Of a stretch of DNA of 64,000 bases, positions 11,234 to 23,721 are shown one piece after another (within the stretch, counting starts at the first letter, position 1; each line of letters begins with the position of its first letter). The notes under the pieces were generated by a model, which had not been told where the DNA came from, searched no databases, and saw only the letters and a program-made list of their open reading frames with translations. Source of the DNA: Ctenosaura bakeri (Eukaryota > Chordata > Lepidosauria > Squamata > Iguanidae); assembly GCA_948474755.1 (NCBI GenBank), contig CAOLHI010000075.1, forward strand, positions 965,064 through 1,029,063, given 5' to 3'. A program made the position numbers and the translations under genes.

Positions 11234-14137
11234 TAATATTCTCATTCTCTTAATAATATTTTCATTTTGAATCCAAATAAAATAAGTAATACCTTCAAAG
11301 ATTTTTATGCTGATTAAATGCCTTGGGTATAGATAGGAATATGAATGTAAAGGATTTCATAAGGGAACTACCTATTGAAAATAACCAAAATGATCATAGA
11401 GGTGTACTAAATGCCTCATAACTTTAGAGGAAAGAAAGAATATACCTGTTAAATTAAAACTGGACAAAGTACCAGGCCTGGATGGCCTTAATTTTTTGTT
11501 TGTTTGTTTAAATCAGACAATCTAATTTCTCAATTGCATGCTTTATATAGTAGTATAGTATGAGAAAAGACAATTCCAGAATTGTAGAATAGGGCAAAAA
11601 TCTATGCTTAAACTGAAAGGGGAAGAATCCCAAGTTACTCCAATTGCTATCAGTCTACAGGCCTATAACTTTACTTAATCAGGATCAAAAAATATTTACA
11701 TCATTGTCCCAAAATTAAATTAATGTATAATGGTATATATTCATCCAGACTAACCTGGATCTGTGCCAGACAGCACATTAGCAGATTCCATAAGGATAGC
11801 ATTAAATATAATTCATAAGAGTCAGTCTCATAAGGATTCAAAAGCTATAATATCACTACGCATAATGGAAGCTTTTTTTTTTTTTTATAATGGAAGCTTT
11901 TAATCAGATTGAATGTAGTTACTTGATAGAGCAAAGATAAAGATGCTATATGAAAATACAAAAGCCATAGTAAGTGAAATGGTGAAATAAGTAAGTGAAA
12001 TAGATTGGTAAGTGGTAAGTGAAATAGATTCTAAACAATTTCTTATATCTAGAGGAATTCAGTAAAGGTACCCACTTTTCCTTTTGGAGGTTAGCAATAG
12101 AGGTATTAAATTTATATACAAATACATTTTATATAAAATTTAATAAACCTGAACATAAATTGAATTTTTTTGCAGATGGTGTTTTATACTTTGTATCTAA
12201 TCTAAAACAATGCTTAGGACAGCTGTTATCAGTTTTAAGTAAATTTCAGATATATGCAGGACCCAAAATAAAACATGATAAATCAAAAATATTAAATATA
12301 AATTTGTACAAAGAAGATCAATTAAATTAAAAAAGAATATCCAAAAATATCCAATTTATCAATTAATTTTTCAGGATTCAGATATTTAGGGGTTCTGTTA
12401 ACAAAAATATAGTACATCTGGTATACAGGAATTATATGCCAATATTTTCTTATATTCTAAAAAACCAAAGGAATGGTCAAAACTACAGGGATCACTGTTA
12501 GGCAAATTAGCAGTTACCAAAGGTGACCTTTCACCTGATTTTTTAATTCTTTTTCTCAAACCATCCCTATATCCGTAGAAAAGACAAAGTTTGGAAAATG
12601 GCAAAAAACTTTGAAAAAGTTCATAGCTGGGGGAAATCCTAAAAGTTTATTAATAGTACTAAATATGGTCACCCATAATGGGGAGGACTAGCACTACCCA
12701 ATTTAAAATTGTATTATGATGCATTTCAATTGGCTCAATTAGGGGAATTTTTAAAAGACAAGAATTCTATTGTTAGCACACAAATAGAAAGAGGTACATT
12801 ATCTGATTATTCTGTGGAAAAAAGAAATTCAGATAAAGCTAAGATGCCACAAGAAAAAATGGGCAACCTCTTCACAGAAGGGCTGCTTAGTATATGGTTC
12901 AGATAGAAAATGCTGTTAGCACTGGCTCCATCACTCCTCTGCCCATTCTTAGAACACTCCCTCCTTAAACAGGAAGATGAATATAATCAATTTAAGGAAT
13001 GCAAGGAGAAAAGAGTATACAGAATAAATTATTTATTTTTGGTGGGCAGACCTATGCAATCTGCCCAATTTAAATCAAAATTGGAACCAATAAAATGATC
13101 ATGGAAGCAATTAATGCAAATAAATGCCTTTAATGCAAATAAACACCTTTAATGCAAATAAATTAAGTAGAACGGAGTGTTCACCAAGAGCTTTACTTAT
13201 GTATGAAAATATATGTAATAATAGTGTACATAATAAAAAATGAAAAATTCCAAAATTATATTGAATAGTACAAAAGGCTAAATTTGGCAAATCTATCACC
13301 TTCTGTGGTCACTTTCTTGGGAATCAGACTTGGTGATAAAATTAGTTGAAGATAAATGGAATTCAGTTTGGGAAACCCTGCCTTAAAAAACAATATCAGC
13401 TCAAATTAGAGAACATGTTGAAAATTATCCATAAATGATACTATTATTCACCCAAGTTGCACAGGATTAATAATGGAATGTCAAAATTATGCTGGTGAGG
13501 ATGTGAAATGTTAGAAGGCTGGAACCATATGTGGCTATTATGTCCAAAGATACAAAAATTTTGATGAAGTCTTAATTTGGATAAGCCAAATAATAAGAGA
13601 AAAAGACCACTTCAGACTGTGATTATTTTGTACCTCTTTTTCTGAAAACAAGAATGAGAATTTGCTGAATAAAGACCTTATATTATTTCTGGTCTATGCT
13701 ATGAGGATATAGATAGTTAAAGTATGGGGGAAAAATTACAGAACCTTTTGATGCAGAATTAGTTAAATAGGCCATAGGTTTATCTGAAAAATTAACATGC
13801 AAAGCAAGATTAGAGAGAAAAGAAATAGAAGAGAAGTTATTCAAGGCCATATAGAAACCATTTATCAGTTTTATGTATTAAAGTAATAGCAGATTTAAAT
13901 CGCTGTAGGGTCAAGTGAGATTTTGGATAAATGACTAGTAAAATATATGACTATTATTAATAAATATAGACAATCAAATAGAGGAAAATATATAAGCAAG
14001 AGGATTGACACGGAAGTGCTTTGTACAACTGTTTGATTGGAAGAGGGCAGGGTGGGTGGATAAGATAAAAAGATTTTAGATTAGGCCATGTTTTTTCTGT
14101 TACATTGTATGTATTGTACTAAATTTAAAAAAAAAAA
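11234..14137 (+). mobile_element. 5'-truncated L1-type LINE with target-site duplication
   Basis: A degraded L1 ORF2 reads through several frames. Near 11460 KLDKVPGPDGL, near 11650 YRPITLL, near 11750 PDQTG-like, near 12100 FADGVLY-like (FADD box), and at 12690-12780 LPNLKLYYDAFQLAQLGEFL, an L1 C-terminal signature. A 3' UTR ends in a poly(A) run near 14126-14139. The 12-bp direct repeat aatcctagcaaa occurs at 11222-11233 and 14138-14149 and marks the insertion limits. Many stops and frameshifts make it inactive. It lies in intron 5 of TFAP2D in the sense orientation. Confidence 0.88.
13112..13161 (+). repeat. 19-bp tandem repeat with three octamer motifs
   Basis: ATGCAAAT occurs at 13114-13121, 13133-13140 and 13152-13159, spaced exactly 19 bp, within aatgcaaataaatgccttt-like units. 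It is inside the L1 copy. Confidence 0.8.
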
Positions 14138-14149
14138 AATCCTAGCAAA

Positions 14150-14241
14150 AGACCCTTGTTTCCTGAAATACTAAATTGGGTTCCAAACCAAATGTTTCAG
14201 AGAGCCCTGAACTCTTGTCAAAATCCACAGATAAAAACTGA
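14150..14241. other. Intronic spacer between L1 and MITE
   Basis: Short unassigned intronic DNA that directly joins the pre-L1 sequence (ending ttccaaaca before the duplicated target) when the L1 is removed. Confidence 0.6.
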
Positions 14242-14662
14242 GGCCCTTTCCGCACCTTACCTTTCTCCAGCGCTGGGGTGTGGGGATCGTGTGAGCAGCC
14301 TCCGGCAAGAGGCTCTCATGTCCCTGCTGCTTCAGCTCCGCACAAGCTGCCTGCTCACACGAGAGCCCTGCCTCTTCCTTCCACAGTGCAGCCTGGGAGT
14401 TTCCCAGCCTGTGCTGGGGCAGGAAGCGCAACCGGCGCAGCTCCAGAAACTCCGTATGCCAGGTAAGTGCACACGGGGCCTGGGAGCAATGCGTGATTGC
14501 ACACCATTTTCGGCTTCCAGCCGAAAATGAAAAGGTGCATGATTGGTGCCTGCCAGCCCCTGGAGCATCGCACAATTGTGAGTGTGTCATGCAAATCACT
14601 CTTCACAATCACGCGACACTCCAGGCACCCTTTCACGTGGCAAATGCCGTGTGGAAAGGGCC
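14242..14662. mobile_element. GGCC-ended MITE, family B copy 1
   Basis: Begins GGCCCTTTCCGCACCTTACC and ends cgtgtggaaagggcc, with TGA on both sides (14239-14241 and 14663-14665). The GC-rich interior is shared with copies at 20687, 30987 and 42061 (e.g. cagcgctggggtgtggggatc, ctgctgcttcagctc and attttcggcttccagccga). Overlapping open frames on both strands reflect GC content, not genes. Confidence 0.85.
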
Positions 14663-14703
14663 TGAGAATGGAAGTGAGCAAGCCTCAAATCCAGTTCATC
14701 AAA

Positions 14704-15158
14704 GGTCATTTCCGCACGGGGTGAGGGAATCACCCCGCGCTGCTACTTACTGGACTTTTCAGCTCCCCGGTCCGGTCAACGTTGCTCCGGAGCAGTGCGT
14801 GCTCATCGATACGCACTGCTCCGGCATCCCAAATGGCAGTTTCTGGTTGGTCGAGGGCCTTGACCAACCACTGAAGCTCACCAGACTAAAGCCTGCCCCG
14901 GCAGATCGCAGGCTTGCATTGGGGTAAGCCTGCGAATCTGCATAAGGGAGCAGGCTCGCAGTGGCATGCTCCATGCTTTTGAAAGACCTGCTTTAAGCGA
15001 TCTTTCAAAAACATGCTGGACGACCACTTTGGGGTCGTTTTGGAGCAGGCTGAGGTGCGGATTTATGTTAAGTAGGTGCAACCCAGTCCGCTCCCAGGTG
15101 CAGACCTCCTTCTTGGAGGATGGACTGCACTGTTTTAAAACCCCATGCAGAAATAGCC
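14704..15158. mobile_element. GGCC-ended MITE, family C
   Basis: Starts GGTCATTTCCGCACGGGGTG and ends accccatgcagaaatagcc, flanked by AAA on both sides (14701-14703 and 15159-15161). Internal hairpins include a GC-rich one (gctccggagcagtgcgt with acgcactgctccgg, 14783-14824) and one around 14972-15015 (cttttgaaag with ctttcaaaa). It sits only 41 bp from family B copy 1. Confidence 0.75.
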
Positions 15159-15875
15159 AAAGTAACAAAACAACAGATGGGGAACAACATACTTGGAAAA
15201 TCACAAATGTTTTCCAAAAGAATTTGGCTATGTCTCTAAAAAATCTCCAGGCAAAGATTGAGATAAGCTTCCCTTGAAACAGAATTCTGTATGTTTGGCA
15301 TCCGTAAATTGTTGTTCCAAGTAGACACTCTCCACAATGACAGGAATATGTGAATGACACAGAAGCATGCGAATGAGGTGTCCAACTAAAATCTAAATGT
15401 GTGGTAGGCTCTAAGTATGCGGGACCCACACTATTTAGGACAGAATCTGAACTGGCAGAATCCTGAACTGAATTAAAGTGAGACTGAAACCAAATCTGAA
15501 CCTTCCAAATTAATTTGCACCAGGAGTTTCAGAGGGCACAGCCACTTAATACTGTGTGTACAAAAACTGATAAATGCTTCTCCAAGCTCTCTGTATCAGG
15601 AAAATGCCAGGATGAGAGGAATGAAGAGAGTAAGGAGAGGTTACATGACTGCTAGCTTGGTATTCCAGCCACAGTAAATGGACTCTCTGGGCTGTCTAAC
15701 CATGGTGCTTTGAAAATGGGATGTTGAACGAATGTATAGTTTCAGTGTTCAGTTCCCTTTCCCAGGGGAAAGCATATTATTTAAGTTTTGATGAACTTCC
15801 TGAGACCTGTGAGGATGAAGTGGTACATGCTTGTTTAGAAAATGCTGAATTTTAAAGTCCTACCACTTTGTGTGT
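15159..15875. other. Intronic DNA, no recognised feature
   Basis: The long minus-strand frame 14878-15429 crosses the MITE boundary and has no protein motif. Nothing else was classified. Confidence 0.5.
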
Positions 15876-16077
15876 GAGAGCCAGTGTGATGTATGGTCCA
15901 AGTGTTGGACTATAACCCTGGAGATCAGGGTTCCCTGCTCACCCATGAGAACTCACTGGGTGACCTTGGTTGCATCACACACTCTCATCCCCAGAAAACC
16001 CTGTGATAGGTTTGCCTTAGGGTTGCTTCAAGTCAGAAATGACTTGAATGCACACAACAACAACAACAACAACAACT
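15876..16077 (+). mobile_element. tRNA-derived SINE with (ACA)n tail
   Basis: This is one of the most complete copies: head gagagccagtgtgatgtatg, body ccactgggtgacctt-like and accctgtgatagg, tail aagtcagaaatgacttgaat, then cacacaacaacaacaacaaca. The (ACA)n tail identifies the 3' end and orientation. Confidence 0.9.
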
Positions 16078-16390
16078 ATGTGTTCTATATCCACCATCCA
16101 CCTCTGTTTTGCTTTCTGTGATGCTTGTGCCAGTTGAGTAGAACACAGACTGTCTCAACTGTTTTAGAAGAAGGAGTGCCTCTACTGACCCCTGCTACTA
16201 TCCTTCTAAAATTCTACACAGTTCCCCCTAGGGACAACTGTCTGATGCGTTCCACTTTTTGTACAACTTCCAACTTTCCTTCCTAGAAAAAAAAAGGAGG
16301 AAGAGGAAATGAAGGGTTCTGACGATCCCCAGGAGGTCCAAAAGTTGCCTACTTTGTACATCTAGATGCAGGAACACAGCTGCCTGCTTC

Positions 16391-16537
16391 CTGGTCCCCT
16401 AACTCTCCCCCCAACACCTACCTGGTCCCCTACCCCCCCACACCTGCCTGGTCCCCTAATTTCCCCCCACACCTGCCTGGTCCCCTAACTCCCCCCCAAC
16501 ACCTGCCTGGTCCCCTATCCCCCCCAACACCCACACC
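16391..16537. repeat. C-rich minisatellite, ~29-bp unit
   Basis: ctggtcccct recurs at 16391, 16422, 16448, 16477 and 16507, each followed by a C-tract and acacctgc. Unit length varies from 26 to 31 bp. The + strand is almost free of G, so the minus strand is G-rich with runs of five to eight G. Confidence 0.9.
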
Positions 16538-18896
16538 CTAAAAAGCTGAAGGAGGATATCCAGTCAGGGAGAACAGAGGTAGTGAGAGAAGGAGGTTGTG
16601 GTAGATAGAGGTGTTGAATACAGCAGTCATAAATGGGCATACACAGTGTAATTTGTAATTATGTCACCAACAGGATCTTGGTTCATAATTTTAAGAGGGA
16701 GAAATTTGCTTTGCTTTCATGACAGTCCATATCTGTTAACTGAGGTATGTGCATCCTAATATTAACCACTGTGCCATCAGCAGCACCTTAACATTTAATT
16801 GCTGAAATAAATTGCTTAAAGTGCCACCCATCCCCTACATAAACAAACGAACAAACAAATCCATATTCCCAAAATGCTTATGCTGAAACTGTAGTCAGCT
16901 AAGACCAAATTCTGAGTGCTGTTGTTCCAATAAGCAACACTCTGGGAGAGAGAGCAGCTTCTGTTCTGGGAAAATCCACCATGACATACCAGTACCTTTC
17001 TCTCCAAAGGAGACTGGTTCCTAAAGCACCCACAGTGCCACATCACTTCTTTCCACTGCGGCCTGGGTGACAGGTTGCAGCTTTGTTTACAGCTAGAGCT
17101 CGTACTGATTAGGCAAGATTTTTCTCTCTCTCTCTTCTTTGACAATTGACCAGAAAACTCTGCATCATTGAACAAGACAGTTGCTGGGCTGAGCTGGCAT
17201 AAAGAACTCTGGAAGTCCCCACTGGAGGGACCAGGCTGTGGACCTTGACAGGCTTCTTCTGTACAAGGAGCAGCCGATCATCTCCTGGGGGACTCAGGCC
17301 CACGCTGCTAAGTGGGCGCTCCCAACTGGAGTGAAAGCCAGAAGCCAACAGCCTGCCAGAAAGTTTATCTGGAAATTTCTTAACCTCCTTGCCATGCTCC
17401 TTTTGACATCATCTTCTTTTTTTCCCTTAAAAGAACATGGGAAGTTGGGAAGAGAAATACTGCTTTGGGTACAGGATAAAGGAGGTGCAAACAGGGACTG
17501 GAAGTAACACAAGAGAAAGGGAATAAGGATGGCTTCCATTAGGCTAAGAAAAGGGCTGTTTGTTGTTTGTTTCAAATCGCAATGCTTGTTGCAATATTGC
17601 TTATGCTGTCTTATAAATTAGGATCCTTGAAAATTCTCTGTGAATATTTTCTATTTCTAAATTAGCAATAGGACACAAAACAAACTAAAATTGTATTACA
17701 AATGTTTTATTTTTTTATACTTTCTATCACTGTTAATTGATAAAAAGTGTGATAACTGGTTTCAATACACAGTTGCTGTACGAATGAATGAAAGGCAAAG
17801 TTCAACCAAACTACTTTTATGAGGATTCTAAAGAGACAGAGATAGATTCACTGGAGTGTGAGTTAACAGAGAGTGTGACATGGGATTATTTCTGAATAGT
17901 CATTTTTAAAATACTCCTTACTTTCAGGATTAAAAAGCATTCCTTATAATTGTAATACACCTATGTAACTTTGGAAAAGTACACAACATTGGTGTGACTG
18001 CTTTTAACTAAGCCTCCCTTAAGATAAAACCATCTATGATGCTTTCCTATGGATTCTTCCCATGAACATCTATAATGGTATGTGTCACCACAAAGTGGTG
18101 ATAGAGATATTGCCACTGGTCCCACCTGCATGGTTGCAGGCTTTAAAATTATATTGCACTACTGTATGCTTGGAAAAGTTACTGCGGGATTCTACTATTG
18201 TACTGCGCTACTGTTGATTGTTAACCTCACCAATTCATTTTTACTGAACCATCAGTTCCTTGCAGCCCAGTTCCAAAAGGAGTCAAGAAGTTTGTTTTAT
18301 TCTCTCATCTTAAAATTACACTGAAGCAAGCTTTTTTTTAGTGATAGCCCAGTAATTCCATAAATATATTTTTTTAGACTGCAGAGGTAGCTGTGCTTTT
18401 TTTTTTTATCCCAGCAGATTCCGATGCTTCTTGAACCTTGATTGTTATGAATAGAAAAATCTTGCAGACATTCAATAGTGGTGTCATGGGGAGTTTACCA
18501 TATTACCTGTCTGACCAAGTTTTGCCTGAACTCTGGGCATGCTGTCTAGAGCCCATTAGGACCAATAGCTGCCCTAGGTTCAAAACTTTCACATAAAAAA
18601 GAAGGTTTTCTGCCCTTTTGAAAGTTAGATATGAAACAAAACAAGCAACTTCATTCTTTCTAGCATCCTAGAATTCAGGTATGATACACAATATTCAGCC
18701 ATCTTGTTTTAGAAGAAACTACTGCTTTTTAGCTGATGAATGCTGTCTTGCAGCTTCATGGAAATTTAAAATATAGAGTGATCCTCTTTCAATTTCCTGA
18801 GTAAATGCTGATGTTTTGGAAAGTCCTGGTATTTTGAAGGCAGTTGAGTTATGTTTTTATACAGCTGCCTGAAAATATTGCAGAAAAGGCCACAGT
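16538..18896. other. Intronic DNA, no recognised feature
   Basis: Frames at 16816-17175 minus, 17109-17348 minus and 17238-17507 plus lack motifs. A perfect 11-bp hairpin with a 1-base loop (gaaaaggccacagtggccttttc, read as two arms) lies at 18883-18905 at the left edge of the next element. Confidence 0.45.
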
Positions 18897-19510
18897 GGCC
18901 TTTTCGGCATTTTACCATTTTCTGTCACCATCACGGCAGTTCCACTGCCAGGATGGAAATGCAGCCTAAACAGTCCCCTCCACACCCAGCCAGCTGCCCG
19001 TGGGAGGGCAGCATCAGTTGCGCAGGAACATGGGGGGGCAATTTGCCCTGAGCAGCAATGTTTCTGGGGCGTCCCAGCCCGTAGCCATGCCCCTGTGACC
19101 CTGGCCACAACCCCATACACTCTGATCATGCCTTGTGCACCCTGACCATGCCCCTCGTGTTGTAGCCCTGCACCCCTCCCACCCCCCTCCACACACTCCA
19201 AACTCCACCACTGGGTAGCATAAGGGACACACTCCTTCCATCAGTAGTGCAGGCAGCCACTTCCCATGCTACACTGGGGAAGGAAATGTATTGATTATGC
19301 TTCTGCCATTTCTGCATGGCCACCAGTGACAGGAACTTTGGGTGATCAGAGGCCATTACTGGATTTTTTCTGGTAATGGAACATCCTGCTATTACAATGG
19401 ATGGGGATGCATTGGTAGTGGGACCACAACAACATCATATGAAAGCATGACTCGTGGACTAGCAGCAATGTGTCCCCATCACGGGACAGCAACATCATGT
19501 GGAAATGGTC
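18897..19510. mobile_element. Candidate GGCC-ended non-autonomous element
   Basis: The left edge GGCCTTTTCGGCATTTTACC and right edge catgtggaaatggtc resemble the ends of the MITE families nearby. The interior is GC-richer than its surroundings and contains ccctgaccatgcccc-type imperfect repeats. No clear target duplication was found. The boundaries are tentative. Confidence 0.35.
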
Positions 19511-19998
19511 AGAACCAAGCTATAGAAAGAACATAGGTGCAATTATAAAAAGACTCTGCTGTCTTTTTTGCTACAACAGACTTGGTATGGCAATACTATT
19601 TACCTTTATTGGGTTTCCAAATAGCTGCAAGTTCCATTTTATTTTCTCCATTCTTTTTCACTTGGGGATTTGGGAGTAGAGGAAGGGAGAGAAGCAGAGA
19701 GGACAGACAGAGATAGACTGACTGGATTTCTGGAAAATGGTTTCAGACAACAATAACAAAACCAGGAAGAATTAACTCTACGTTTTGGAAGGACTAACTT
19801 CCCAATTAATTGTCATGGGTATATGGCATAGCCTTTCCAACTATTTATGCATACCTACATCCTGCTGAGTTAATGGATTTTACACCTCAGTTAATGTGAA
19901 CAGGAGATGCATCATAGGTGCATTTCTTGGGAAATCATCTAGTTCACTATTGCAGTACATCCATATTAGGGAAATAAACAGCAGGTAAGAGAAACAAT

Positions 19999-20200
19999 GA
20001 GAACCAGCATGGCTCAATGGTTTGAGCATTGGACTGTGACTGTGGAGACCAGGGTTCAGATCTCTATTCAGCCATTGAAATCCACTGACCTTGGGCAAGT
20101 CACACTCTGTCAGCATCAGAGGAAGGCAAAGGCAAATTCTCTCTAACCAACCCTTACCAAGAAAACCCAAAAACCCTTTGGGTTGCCAAAAGTCAGAAAG
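19999..20200 (+). mobile_element. tRNA-derived SINE, plus strand
   Basis: Head gagaaccagcatggctcaat and gtggagaccagggttcagatc, body ttgggcaagtcacactct and gaggaaggcaaaggcaaatt, tail gggttgccaaaagtcagaaag. There is an insertion or slippage near aaaacccaaaaaccctttgg. Confidence 0.85.
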
Positions 20201-20686
20201 AATATGAAAGAGGGCAGGTTGGAGGGATTTTTATTGAGAAGTAGAAGTAAAATATAAGATGGTAGTTAAATCCTACTACACCAGATTTTTTTGTAATACA
20301 TATTTTCTTACACCTTCAAAGTTTTCTGGGAAGTAGTCATGTTGCTTCAAAACATATGAAGTAACACTTTAAGGTATCTGAAAAGTGGCAATGCTTTGGC
20401 AATGTTTTATTTGCCATAAGCTTTTGTGGTGGCTTAAACTGTCACACTGCCTGAGGTGAAGAGAGGATGCACCTCTGTTGTCCCCATCCTGCAGCTGCCT
20501 GGCTCTCCCCCACCTCTTTCTCCCTATGTGAATGAATGGATGGCAAACAGAGGGACTGAGGGTGGTGAAGGTGCAACATGTGGAGTTTCAAGGGGAGGGA
20601 CTGCAGCAGCAGCATTCTAACAAATTTGCTACACTAGTCTCTCTGATCATCATTTACTATGTAACTAGAATGACTACTGAAACATA
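20201..20686. other. Intronic DNA, no recognised feature
   Basis: Nothing classifiable was seen. Confidence 0.5.
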
Positions 20687-21116
20687 GCCCTTTGTGCACC
20701 TTACCTTTTTTGGGCACTGGGGTGTGGGGATCATGTGAGCAGTCTCCAGTGAGAGGCTCTTGTGTCCCTGCTGCTTCAGCTCCGCATGAGCTGCCTGCTC
20801 CCAAGCAGGTAGCACGAGAGCCCCCCTCTTCCTTCCTCAGTGCAGCCTGGGGCTTTCCCAGGCTGCACTGCAGCAGGAAGCATGACCACCGTGGCTCCAG
20901 AGGATCAGTTCACCAGGTAAGTGCACGCGGGGCCCAGGAGCAATGTGCGATTGTGCACCATTTTTGGCTTCTAGCCGAAAATGAAAAGGTGCACGATCTG
21001 CCCCTGCCAGCCCCTGGAGCATTGTGTGATTATGAGTGCCTCATGCAGATCGTTCCTCACAATCACGCGACTCTCCAGGTGCTCTTTCGCATGGCAAATG
21101 CCATGCGGAAAGGGCC
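20687..21116. mobile_element. GGCC-ended MITE, family B copy 2
   Basis: Same internal sequence as the 14242 copy (ggggtgtggggatcatgtga, ctgctgcttcagctccgcat and agccgaaaatgaaaaggtgc), ending gccatgcggaaagggcc. ATA lies on both sides if the first G is counted as lost. More decayed CpGs than in the copy at 51545. Confidence 0.82.
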
Positions 21117-21207
21117 ATAGTGGTAGAAAAACATAATTGCATATTTGCAAATAATGTTTGCATTATATGCAGATAAAGCTACTCAGATTTGGGAAAATGA
21201 AATATGG

Positions 21208-21400
21208 TACCCTTTTGGGCACCACAATTCACAAAGGATATCGACAAGTTGGACCATGTCCAGAGGAAAGTGACTAAAATGGTGAAGAGTCTGGAAGTCA
21301 TGCCCTATCAGGAACAGCTTAGGGAGCTGGGTATGTTTAGTCTGCAGAAGAGAAGGTTAAGAGGGGACATGACAGCAATGTTTAAATATTCCTTCTTCAG
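21208..21400 (+). mobile_element. CR1 LINE fragment (3' ORF2)
   Basis: The translation contains FTKDIDKLDHVQRKVTKMVK and [20 protein letters not shown], matching the end of the CR1 ORF2 seen intact at 33340-34440. Both ends are truncated and the 3' UTR is missing. Confidence 0.85.
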
Positions 21401-23147
21401 ATGCAGTACAGAATGATATTATGTCCTCCAGTATAAAGCATCTGTATCTAATTGTGAAAGTGGGATAGCATGTAATAAGATCCAGAAAGATGCAAATCAT
21501 GGCTTTTGCCCTGGATTTTCAAAGGGCTGGGAAAGATGATATAGGTCTTTCAAATCTTTACGGTAGTCGGTTAAATGTTGATGTGTAAAAGCAATAAATC
21601 TGCTTACTAAAAGTCAATTCCCCAGGTTTAAACTCTTTCTGAGAAGTCTCTTTTTCATTATATGTAAAATACTGCAAGAACTCTTGTGCTAATGTATGTA
21701 GTGAGTCATGAACCCATTGTCTTTGTTCATACCTCTGCTAATGGATTGGAATTTGTGAATATAATTCAATTCACTTGTTCCTCTCTCTAGTCTCCCTCAA
21801 GGCCCATGATATATAAATCCTTTACTGTATGCGCAAGGTTCCCTTATCACATTTTGAAGTGAAGTTATACACATTACCATTTAAAGATCTTATTTGATGG
21901 AAAGACAATTTGGTCCAGAGCATGAAATAACCTAACTGCTGTAACTGCACATCAGAATTTATCTTCAAGAACCATTAAAAGTTATTATGTAACCAATATT
22001 TTCATTCAGATTATAATGCCATGGAACTTATTGCATTTCAGTTACAATTGAATTGGACATCCTATTCACACACACACATGCATGCACGCACACACATACA
22101 CCCCAAGCCTTGGGTTTTACTGCCTCACTTTTGCTTTCATAAGTATTTTATCTCTTAAAACACTGAAGTTATAGTACATCTACTTCTATTAGCATTTTTT
22201 TAATTGGCTGCAATCCTATTTGCTATGTTTCTGGTGTGGAGGTGATGATATAATGCTCAATCCTCAATGTTTTTCCTGTTTTTCATATTTGCTATATTGC
22301 CAGCATTAGCATTAGACTCTCTGTTGTTGTGTTGCTTTGTGGTTGGCAATTCTTATCTTCTAATGGTTTTTAATAACAGTCTATGGACTGGTTCAGACAC
22401 AGCTCTAAGCCAAGGATGGGGAAAGTGAGGTCCTTCACAAGTTGTTGGGTTTTCATTTTCTATTTTCTAGAGGGGGGAAAACCTTTAAAAGCCCAAAAAC
22501 AGGTATACCACATGTCCTGCACACTTGTGAGGGAGCAATTTGCAACTTTGGCACAAAATATTTTTAGTAGGGTTCCAGGAACTCAGAGCCTGGCCAGATA
22601 TGGTGACAACATTGGTTTACCCAAAAGCCTACATTTTCTTTTTCATACTGAATATAGGCTCAGAATTATTCTTGAATTTCAGAATGCAGCAAGAAGGAAA
22701 GGGAGGTAGGATGTTTTGACCCTTGAATATTTAAAAGAATTCTCTGCTGTCTTGCAAACCTCTTAGAGATAAGAAAATGAAAAGCCAGCAGTTTGCAGAC
22801 AAGTGCTGTTTTGATTAGGTTTTTTTTTTTAAATTCAGTGCATCATTTTTGACTGTATCCGTTTCCATTTGTGCCTGGAATTTTATCCCAACAATTGTTT
22901 TCTGAACAGAGATGCCAGAACCAATGCTTTAACTGCTTAGATTCTCTAGGCTTGTGTAAGGCATGTGTAAGATAGCACTGTAGCTATCTTCTAATTTCTG
23001 CTGCAGTGGAAGATTGCATGCATTGTAAAGCCAGTCACCCACTTCTTATGTTACACCAGCAGCATGAGAGCTGCTAGAGCATAATTTCTTCCTTTGCTGC
23101 TGTGATGAAGAGAAATCTTTGATAACGTAGTGGGACCTTCTGTTGAG
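21401..23147. other. Intronic DNA with a CA repeat
   Basis: A short impure CA run lies at 22068-22100. The frame 22383-22709 plus shows no motif. No other repeat was recognised. Confidence 0.5.
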
Positions 23148-23342
23148 GGCCTTTCTGCTCTATGCTGTTATCATGCTATTATGCCACTTTCAACATCCTG
23201 TGGAATTCTGGGGTTTTCCTGAGCCCAAAGAGCTCTCTGGCTGAGAGTTCTAAAGGCCCCTCCCTCAACTGCAAACTCTAGGATTCCATAGGACATTGAA
23301 AGTGGAATAATAGCACTATAACAGTGTAGTGTGGAAAAACCC
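23148..23342. mobile_element. Palindromic MITE, family A copy 2
   Basis: Shares gctgttatcatgctattatg, ccactttcaacatcctgtgg and the mirrored ggacattgaaagtggaataa with the other family A copies. Its middle (ttttcctgagcccaaagagc) is longer than in copy 1 and resembles the copy at 41524. Ends are eroded. Confidence 0.78.
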
Positions 23343-23721
23343 TCTCTGTTCATGCTTTGCTCACCCTTTGTTCATTCCCTCCTTGAATGGAATTGGGCCT
23401 GTTTTCACTTTTTTTCCCCAGTACAATCCTAGTGGAAGGTAGATTAGAAGAGAAACATGTCCAAAGTTGTTCAGTGAACTTCATAATTTGACCCAGTCCA
23501 AGACCAGTACTCTATCCAATATATTACACAAGGCAGGTAGAAAATGCATCTATCCCTCTGCTACCACTGTTGTAAAGAGTTCTGAAATTAATGTCTACTT
23601 ATCACTGACTACATCTTGAAGGGCCATGTGAATGACAGAGAGTGATATGGCCATCTGAATCAGTGTGCTATTTTCATAGGGGTGTGCACGCTTCCTGCAC
23701 ATTGCACCACACAGATCAATA

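Noticed and set aside
14156..14927. Cluster of overlapping open frames of 62-144 codons on both strands
   Set aside because: They fall in the GC-rich B and C MITEs, overlap each other in several phases and have no protein motif.
14878..15429. 183-codon minus-strand frame
   Set aside because: It crosses the right edge of a MITE and shows no family motif.
15876..16077. Possible tRNA gene
   Set aside because: The head is too diverged for a cloverleaf and is joined to the SINE body and (ACA)n tail.
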